Shown here piece after piece: positions 1 to 5,000 of a stretch of 6,296 nucleotides of DNA (position 1 is the first letter of the stretch; each line of letters opens with the position of its first letter). The DNA lies in contig WQWP01000131.1 in the NCBI GenBank assembly GCA_009787485.1, forward strand, positions 1 through 6,296, in the 5' to 3' direction. The stretch is from Lentimicrobiaceae bacterium (lineage in GTDB: Bacteria > Bacteroidota > Bacteroidia > Bacteroidales > WCHB1-69). Under the pieces are notes generated by a model. The model searched no databases and was not told the origin of the DNA. It was given only the letters and a program-made list of their open reading frames with translations. Made by a program: the position numbers and the translations under genes.

Positions 1-80
1 ATAAGAGCTTGAATAATAAGTTCTTCTAAATTTCCCTGAATTGCGGGAATCTCTGTTTTTACTTTTTTGGGTTTTGCCAT
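1..80 (-). CDS. N-terminal fragment of an unrecognised protein (partial, runs off left edge)
   Basis: Reading the minus strand from the ATG at 80-78 gives an open frame to the window edge. It begins MAKPKKVKTE, continues IPAIQGNLEELI and then IQAL, 26 complete codons in all. An in-frame TAA lies a few codons upstream, so this ATG is the first possible start. The beginning is lysine-rich and then becomes amphipathic; there is no signal peptide. A -7 element (169-176) on the same strand would give a leader of about 80 nt. The fragment is too short to assign a family. It could be a DNA-binding or other cytoplasmic protein, but that is only a guess from the basic start. That it is coding is inferred from the open frame, the start codon and the upstream promoter-like element. 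Confidence 0.6.
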   Translation of the reverse strand, partial: MAKPKKVKTEIPAIQGNLEELIIQAL

Positions 81-147
81 TAATTTTTAAATTTAAAGAT
101 TTAAGATTTAAAGATTTAAAGTTTAAACTTTAATTTTTAAATTTTTA
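81..147. repeat. A/T-rich spacer with GATTTAAA tandem units and an 18-bp palindrome
   Basis: This stretch is almost entirely A and T. Positions 98-127 hold consecutive units GATTTAA, GATTTAAA, GATTTAAA and GTTTAAA. Positions 116-133 form the perfect palindrome TTAAAGTTTAAACTTTAA. The 14-mer TAATTTTTAAATTT occurs at 81-94 and again at 131-144. It lies in the presumed 5' leader of the minus-strand gene that starts at 80. No start codon exists in it on the minus strand. It may be simple intergenic repeat DNA; no regulatory role can be shown. Confidence 0.75.
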
Positions 148-163
148 AATCCTCCTTAGGATT
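148..163 (-). other. Small hairpin AATCCT/AGGATT in the leader of the left-edge gene
   Basis: A perfect 6-bp stem with a 4-nt loop. If the -7 element at 169-176 is used, the hairpin would sit at the very 5' end of the transcript. In minus-strand RNA it contains the Shine-Dalgarno-like string AAGGAGG (157-151), but the nearest start codon is about 70 nt further on, so this is not a ribosome binding site for that gene. No long U tract follows, so it is a poor terminator for the upstream 183-aa gene, although it is the only hairpin in that spacer. Confidence 0.4.
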
Positions 164-168
164 GTCGG

Positions 169-176
169 CAAAAATA
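169..176 (-). promoter_or_regulatory. Bacteroidota-type -7 element (TATTTTTG) for the left-edge gene
   Basis: On the minus strand the sequence reads TATTTTTGCC, matching the TAnnTTTG consensus. It lies between the stop of the 183-aa gene and the start at 80. TTTG-like strings occur upstream (188-195) but 11-15 bp away, closer than the usual -33 spacing, so the -33 part is weak. It abuts a plus-strand copy at 178-185, and the two together form the odd palindrome CAAAAATAATATTTTTG. Confidence 0.4.
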
Positions 177-192
177 ATATTTTTGTGCAAAC
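172..192 (+). repeat. 21-bp direct repeat, left copy
   Basis: Positions 172-192 are identical to 851-871. The core reads AATAATATTTTTGTGCAAA. The promoter consensus accounts for only about 8 of the 21 identical bases. The two copies bracket the whole 183-aa gene, at a distance of 679 bp start to start. Confidence 0.85.
178..185 (+). promoter_or_regulatory. Plus-strand -7-like element (TATTTTTG) reading into the 183-aa gene
   Basis: It matches TAnnTTTG and is part of a 21-bp sequence that recurs exactly at 851-871, where it serves as the -7 region of the permease gene. No plus-strand gene follows here. If active it would make an RNA antisense to the 183-aa gene. It may instead be a relic of the duplication. 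Confidence 0.3.
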
Positions 193-233
193 AAAAAAAA
201 ATTGATAACCTCTCGACAAATTAGAAAAATATT

Positions 234-785
234 TTATTTTTGCGCCAACGATTCTACGGACTCGTTGAATACTGGAGCAGCGTATAAACGCTGCTTTTCA
301 GCTTTATATAAAAGCCTCAATTCTTTTTGGTTAATTATCCGTACTTCCTCAATTTCAATTCCAATTCTTTGTTTTTTTAAAATGGCACGCAACATATAAG
401 AATCAGTAAGATTACAATCTTCAATTATTATTTTAGAGGATTGACGCAATCCTCTATTCACCATGTTTCGAAATGCTTTTCTATTATTTTTTGACGTAAA
501 CCCCTCATGTTCATAAAATTCTCCATCAATCAATAGATCAGGGCATTTTCCTTCATATTTGCTTCCAAATAATTTCCCAAAAACATCGTGATACTCTTGT
601 GATTTAAAGTGTAATGATTTTGGCAAAATAATACAATGTTTGCCTTTCATCGCTAAAAATTTGCAAATTTGCAAAAGTGAATCGAAATCGGAATTGGTTC
701 TTTTTACACAATTGTATATTTCAATAATGCCAGTAGAGGGGTAATATTCAAAGAGTTCCGGATAGAGTTTGGATTGATCTGTCAT
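234..785 (-). CDS. Putative CdiA-CT-like nuclease-fold protein, orphan
   Basis: This 183-aa protein has no signal peptide or membrane segment. A first part (residues 1-35) is unassigned. A second part (about 36-152) resembles the restriction-endonuclease-like domain found at the C-terminus of CdiA toxins: a helix ending LAMKGKHCIILP (44-55), then CPDLLIDGEFYEHEGF (81-96), then RGLRQSSKIIIED (111-123), then a closing strand EEVRII (146-151). In that fold the catalytic residues are an Asp (D83 or D87) and an E-x-K pair; here the pair reads E92-H93-E94, so the usual Lys is missing. The tail (153-183) is basic and then acidic. The start is the ATG at 785-783, with a -7 element 30 bases upstream and no Shine-Dalgarno. 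A 60-base sample I counted (421-480) is 32% G+C, against 58% in a permease sample (1381-1440), which hints at separate origin. No immunity-like gene is adjacent. The family call comes from motif memory only; a non-toxic housekeeping or mobile-element protein is possible. Confidence 0.85.
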   Translation of the reverse strand: MTDQSKLYPELFEYYPSTGIIEIYNCVKRTNSDFDSLLQICKFLAMKGKHCIILPKSLHFKSQEYHDVFGKLFGSKYEGKCPDLLIDGEFYEHEGFTSKNNRKAFRNMVNRGLRQSSKIIIEDCNLTDSYMLRAILKKQRIGIEIEEVRIINQKELRLLYKAEKQRLYAAPVFNESVESLAQK

Positions 786-814
786 CGTAGAGTAATTGTT
801 AGTAAAGTAGAGTG

Positions 815-822
815 CAAAATTA
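815..822 (-). promoter_or_regulatory. -7 element (TAATTTTG) of the 183-aa gene
   Basis: The minus strand reads TAATTTTGCAC, a good match to the Bacteroidota TAnnTTTG element, placed so that the leader would be roughly 20-25 nt. No clear TTG-type -33 element lies 19-21 bp upstream. It is divergent from the permease promoter, 34 bp away. Confidence 0.5.
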
Positions 823-850
823 CAGTTTTAAAAAATATAGAATTAAAAAG

Positions 851-871
851 AAATAATATTTTTGTGCAAAC
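851..871 (+). repeat. 21-bp direct repeat, right copy (contains permease -7)
   Basis: Identical to 172-192. Identity ends sharply: the preceding base is G here and A in the left copy, and the following bases are CC here and CA-rich there. It lies directly in front of the permease start codon. Confidence 0.85.
857..864 (+). promoter_or_regulatory. -7 element (TATTTTTG) of the permease gene
   Basis: It matches TAnnTTTG and ends 15 bases before the ATG at 880, giving a leader of only about 10 nt and no room for a Shine-Dalgarno. The position also argues against translation starting at the in-frame TTG at 862, which lies inside the promoter element. A -33 element is not evident. Confidence 0.5.
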
Positions 872-879
872 CAAAAACC

Positions 880-1920
880 ATGTTCCTTTTCCGCAAAAAA
901 CGTTCCGAAGAAAAAGCGCTTTCGCTTTCTGCACTCACCTGGAAACGGTTTAAAAAGGAAAAAACGGGTATGGTTTCTCTCGTTTTTTTGGGCTTGGTGC
1001 TGCTCATGGCGATCTTAGGATACTTGGTTACGCCGGATAAAACTCCTCATGGCAATAACCAGCATTTAGAGATTGCGCTGCAACCTCTGGGGTTTTCAGT
1101 GTATTTTTTGAATTTGCCGAAGGAGCCTCCGGTGGAAAAGGTGAGTTTTTTTCATAAAATGTTGTTTGGGCAGGCGGGGCAGTATAATTCCATTCCGATT
1201 ATTGATGACGATATCGTAGGGGCAAGTTATAACTTGCCCCTACAGAAAAAAACGTTTTTGTTAGGCACCGACCGCTACGGCCGCGACGTCCTTACCCAAC
1301 TCATGCTGGGCGCACGCATCAGCTTGGCAGTAGGGTTTATTGCTGTTGTTATTGCGCTGATTATCGGTGTGTTCGTGGGCGCCATCGCCGGCTACTATGG
1401 CGGGAAAATTGATGCGGCGCTCACGTGGCTCATCAACGTAGTGTGGTCTATTCCTACGCTGCTGCTGGTGATTGCCATCAGCTTTGCGCTCGGCAAGGGG
1501 TTTTGGCAAATCTTCATTGCCATTGGGCTAACCATGTGGGTGGATATTGCGCGGGTAGTGCGCGGGCAAATGCTGGCGCTGAAACAGCAAGATTTTGTGG
1601 AAGCCGGAAAAGCGCTGGGTTTTTCAGATTTTCGAATTATTTTTAAACATATAATGCCCAATATTTTAGGAACTTTGGTGGTGCTTTCTGCCGCCAACTT
1701 TTCTTCTGCCATCCTTATGGAAGCCGGCTTGAGCTTTCTTGGCATGGGCGTGCAGCCTCCCATCCCCTCCTGGGGCATGATGATGAAAGAAAATTACGCC
1801 TATATCGTGTTGGATAAAGCATATTTAGCCATTGCGCCCGGGGTGGCGATTATGCTGCTGGTGCTGGCGTTTATGCTGGTGGGGAGTGCGCTGCGGAATG
1901 CGATGGAGGTGAGGAGGTGA
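880..1920 (+). CDS. ABC transporter permease, OppC/DppC type (oligopeptide/dipeptide/nickel family)
   Basis: This 346-aa inner-membrane protein is one of the two channel subunits of a peptide- or nickel-type ABC importer; the substrate cannot be told. The N-terminus (SALTWKRFKKEKTGMVSLVF, residues 17-36) fits the OppC N-terminal region, leading into helix 1 (about 31-50). A long periplasmic loop follows (51-128), longer than in enterobacterial OppC but usual for Bacteroidota. The signature LGTDRYGRDVL (128-138) precedes helix 2 (about 148-170). The EAA loop that contacts the ATPase is clear: EAGKALG (241-247) and HIMPN (257-261). Further helices lie at about 186-222, 262-285 and 317-338. The start is ATG 880; a TTG at 862 would add six residues but sits in the promoter. 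Residues 113-121 are encoded by a 28-bp palindrome. No partner permease, ATPase or binding-protein gene lies next to it, so it is a lone subunit here, convergent with the macroglobulin gene. Confidence 0.95.
   Translation: MFLFRKKRSEEKALSLSALTWKRFKKEKTGMVSLVFLGLVLLMAILGYLVTPDKTPHGNNQHLEIALQPLGFSVYFLNLPKEPPVEKVSFFHKMLFGQAGQYNSIPIIDDDIVGASYNLPLQKKTFLLGTDRYGRDVLTQLMLGARISLAVGFIAVVIALIIGVFVGAIAGYYGGKIDAALTWLINVVWSIPTLLLVIAISFALGKGFWQIFIAIGLTMWVDIARVVRGQMLALKQQDFVEAGKALGFSDFRIIFKHIMPNILGTLVVLSAANFSSAILMEAGLSFLGMGVQPPIPSWGMMMKENYAYIVLDKAYLAIAPGVAIMLLVLAFMLVGSALRNAMEVRR
1216..1243. repeat. Perfect 28-bp palindrome (REP-like) inside the permease reading frame
   Basis: The left arm GTAGGGGCAAGTTA is followed directly by its exact reverse complement TAACTTGCCCCTAC. 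GTAGGGGC...GCCCCTAC palindromes are a common type of extragenic repeat in bacterial genomes. Here the element begins exactly on a codon boundary and is translated as VGASYNLPL, inside the periplasmic loop just before the LGTDRYGRD signature. No stop codon is introduced. Confidence 0.9.
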
Positions 1921-1962
1921 GAATTAGGAATTAGGAATTAAGAATTAGGAATTAGGAATTAG
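1921..1962. repeat. Six tandem copies of GAATTAG, directly after the permease stop
   Basis: Period-7 array: five units GAATTAG and one (third) unit GAATTAA, beginning at the base after the TGA stop. It fills most of the 64-bp space between the two convergent genes. No hairpin terminator is visible in this spacer on either strand. Confidence 0.9.
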
Positions 1963-1966
1963 GAAA

Positions 1967-2015
1967 AATCTGCGTAAATCTTGTTTAATCTGTGTCATCT
2001 GTGTGCTTAATCTGT
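1967..2015. repeat. Degenerate AATCTG(T/C)G-type repeat overlapping the macroglobulin C-terminus
   Basis: On the plus strand the units AATCTGCGTA, AATCTTGTTT, AATCTGTGTC, ATCTGTGTGC and TTAATCTGTA follow one another; on the minus strand they read as repeated ACAGATT/CACAGAT. Such repeats are widespread in intergenic DNA of environmental bacteria. The stop codon (1987-1985) and about the last ten codons of the macroglobulin gene lie within it, encoding the tail QIKHTDDTD. Confidence 0.75.
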
Positions 2016-5000
2016 ACCCTTCGCTCATTGTTATTCGAATAAATAACCGGAAAATACATCATTTCCACTTTTGCCGGATTGAGGTAATAGTTGCCGGTAT
2101 AACGAGGCAATAACTCAACGCTGTACTCGTAAGTTCCAACAGGCAGCTTCTCGCAGAAAATCACCACCTTATCTTTAAAATGCTCCCGATAAGTTTCTCC
2201 TCCCGAAAACGCATATCTGTTATAATTCCTCTGTTTTGAAGCATAGCTGCAACCCGCCGGAATGGGCACTTCAATCATTACGTGCTCTGCATTGGCTTGC
2301 TTTACTTGCAGGGTAACATGCAGCGTTGCTTTTTCGCCGGCAACGAGGCGCTCTTTGCTGAGGTGGGTTTCTATCTTGAAAGCATCGCCCGTATGCTCGG
2401 TTGTTGCCCGTTTTAATTGATAATCGGAGTAAATGAGCGGGATACCGCTTTTCATATAAACACCCAGTTGTTCGCCGGGGTAAAGTATTGTGGTATAAGG
2501 AAATTCGCTTAGCTCTTTAGACTCTTTGCCCGACAAAACCACCGTAGAAGGCGCTTCTTTATTCGCCGATTCGGCTAATAAATCGGGAAGAATTGCCATT
2601 ACCGCAGAAGATGCCTGATACGTGTTCCAACCTAATCTCTTTGTACGCAAAATATAGAGTTGAAGGGCTTCTTTCAGATGTTGCAATGTAGAATCTGCAC
2701 TCGCAATGCGGTAGGCAATCACTGTGTTATCCAATGTTCTACCGTCTATACCGTCATCACAGTAAACAGCGCCCAGGACGTCTGTTTTCAGATATTTTTT
2801 AATACTGTTGGAAGAATAACCGATATTTTGTTGTTGCCGGATTTCAAGCAAAAGCAATTTTTCGTTTAAGTATGAAGTGGTATTTTTTCTTTTCTTGGCA
2901 CGGGCAATAGAATCTGCCTGATGCTCTTTTTCAGCAATTTCCCGATCGAAAAACTCAAGGGCTGCCGCATAATTTTGTGGCGTTCCCGCATCTGATAAAA
3001 CATTGAGAATGGCTATATCTCGCAACGATGTTGAACGGTATCTTTGGGTGTAAATATAATCTTGCTTAATATTTGTTAAATCTAAGTTTACCGCATAGCC
3101 GGCTTTTTGCGCCTGTGTTAAAGCACGAATAATATGGGCAGACATCCAATAATTGGTATTGGGAGAAGTTCCCCACCACGACCACAGTTGGGTTTCGTTT
3201 CTGTTTTTAACCAATTTGTTGATAATCTCTTTGATACGTTTTTCTTCTTTAAAACGCTCACCCGCATATTCTTGATACATTTTATAGGTTAACAAACCTA
3301 TCAATTTCGATGCCAATTGCTCATTGCAATCGTAGCGATAGTTGCGCAGGAAAGAGGTGGTATTCACATAAATATCCAATGGGCTGGCAGTAAGTGTAAT
3401 GTGAATTTCTTCCTGATTACCGGCTGTAATACTTTTTTGATCGCCGGATTTCAAAAATTCCAGCGTCCCGTCTGCAATTTCGGCGCCGCGCGGAATAACA
3501 GGAATTGTCCTTTTTTCGCCATCGTTATAACCATCATCGCGATGAAACACGTAAATAGCTGTTATGCTGTCGGTTGTTGAAGGAGTAACCTGCATTTTAT
3601 CCTGAAATGAGGAGGTAAAGCGAATATCTTTTCGAGAAGTGGTATCCCCGCCGATGATAAATAACGCTTGCCCTGCAATTTCACTATCGTGAGTATGATT
3701 GCGGATATTTCCTGCGTAGTACGAAGTATCGCCTATTACCAAAAACTGCGGGTTTTTCAGCTCCGCCATCAAAGGTTTGTACGATTTGATACTTTTACGC
3801 AGTGTAGCCGTTTGCAGTTTACGATTCATTGCGTAAACGATTGTATTCCATTGTGTAATATTATCGGGGAAAGTAATGGTAAATTTTGCTTCGCCCTGCT
3901 GGTCGGTAAAAAGTTTTGGCTCCCAAAAGCCGACATCGGAAAAGTTTGTGCGTAAACTGTTTAGTTGCAATAGCTCGTTGTACAAACGCTCCTCTGCCTC
4001 ATGCCACTCATAATCAGGCTCATCGTCAACGCCATCAGATTGGAGTTTGTATATTTTTCCTGCTTGCTGATGGGAATTATCGTTTAAAGTATTAGATATA
4101 GCGCGCCCCGGCGTCATCCGAATTTCTTCGCCGGTTAATCTTGAAGATGCATTAGGAGAGTATCCCGGCGTTTTCAGAACTTCACTGCCGGTTAGTTTTG
4201 CACTTGAACTTGTGTTGTCTTGAAAAAAAATCGGAGGCACATATTCTACTCTTACTTCATCCAATTCAGTAGAAGCGCAATTAACCACAAAATCAATAAA
4301 CTTTACCTCTGAGCCTGAAATATAAATACCTGTTTGGGTATGTAACCTCGAACAGTTCACTGTTCCACCTACTGTAAGATCGTATATGCCTGCTGCAATA
4401 CCAAAGATTTGATACTCACCTCGCTCATCGGTGTATGATCCATTAACTATTCTGCCATCCTGTTTTAAAAGGATTTGAAGGAATGGAACACTGTTGCCAT
4501 TCGGATCTTTGACCACCCCTTTGATGGTGCTGGGACCGGATGAGAAACTTCCGGGTTTTCTCTCTATATCTTCTGATTCAATTCTGGGAACACCATCGTT
4601 TTTCTTAGGAATCTCATTTATTCTCACATTATACACTACATTTGAGAGTTTATTATTGTCACCGTAAATCATAAGAAGCGAATCTTTTTCTTGCAAGGGC
4701 AAATGTTTCATCTTGAGTTTGGTATAAGTGTAAGGTTGCAGCGTTAAACTGTCGAAAATAAGAAAACTGCCGTCATCATATATAAGAATTACATCGTAGG
4801 TAGCCGGTGGAATAGTAGGATACTCTAACTTGCAGTCGCAGGCGGTTTTCTGCTTGTCGGGAAGTAACAGTTGCCGGGTTTCCACATTCCTGAATATAAG
4901 ATTTGATGTGCCGATGGAATCAGGATGTATGGGTACGTCAATATTTATTGTGATGTAATGGAGTCCTTTTGTGGATTGTGAAATGTTGATATTAGAAGGA

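Noticed and set aside
151..157. AAGGAGG on the minus strand as a Shine-Dalgarno site
   Set aside because: The nearest start codon is about 70 nt downstream and no ATG, GTG or TTG start lies at a suitable distance.
235..242. A third TATTTTTG string on the plus strand, followed by a sequence similar to the 21-bp repeat
   Set aside because: It overlaps the end of the 183-aa coding sequence, has no gene downstream on its strand, and can be explained by A/T-rich composition.
202..399. Plus-strand open frame of 65 codons
   Set aside because: It is antisense to the 183-aa gene, has no family resemblance, and looks like a shadow frame.
172..871. Insertion sequence between the 21-bp repeats
   Set aside because: No transposase and no terminal inverted repeats; the single gene inside is not a mobility gene, so only a duplication or a non-autonomous event remains possible.
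862..879. TTG at 862 as the permease start (six extra residues MCKPKT)
   Set aside because: The TTG lies within the -7 element TATTTTTG, so it would not be in the transcript; ATG at 880 fits the family better.
1261..1778. Minus-strand frames and a +2-frame protein within the permease
   Set aside because: The permease frame shows full family conservation; the others have composition typical of shadows in G/C-rich codons.
1921..2015. CRISPR array in the repeat-rich spacer
   Set aside because: Units are only 7-10 bp, without spacers of constant length.
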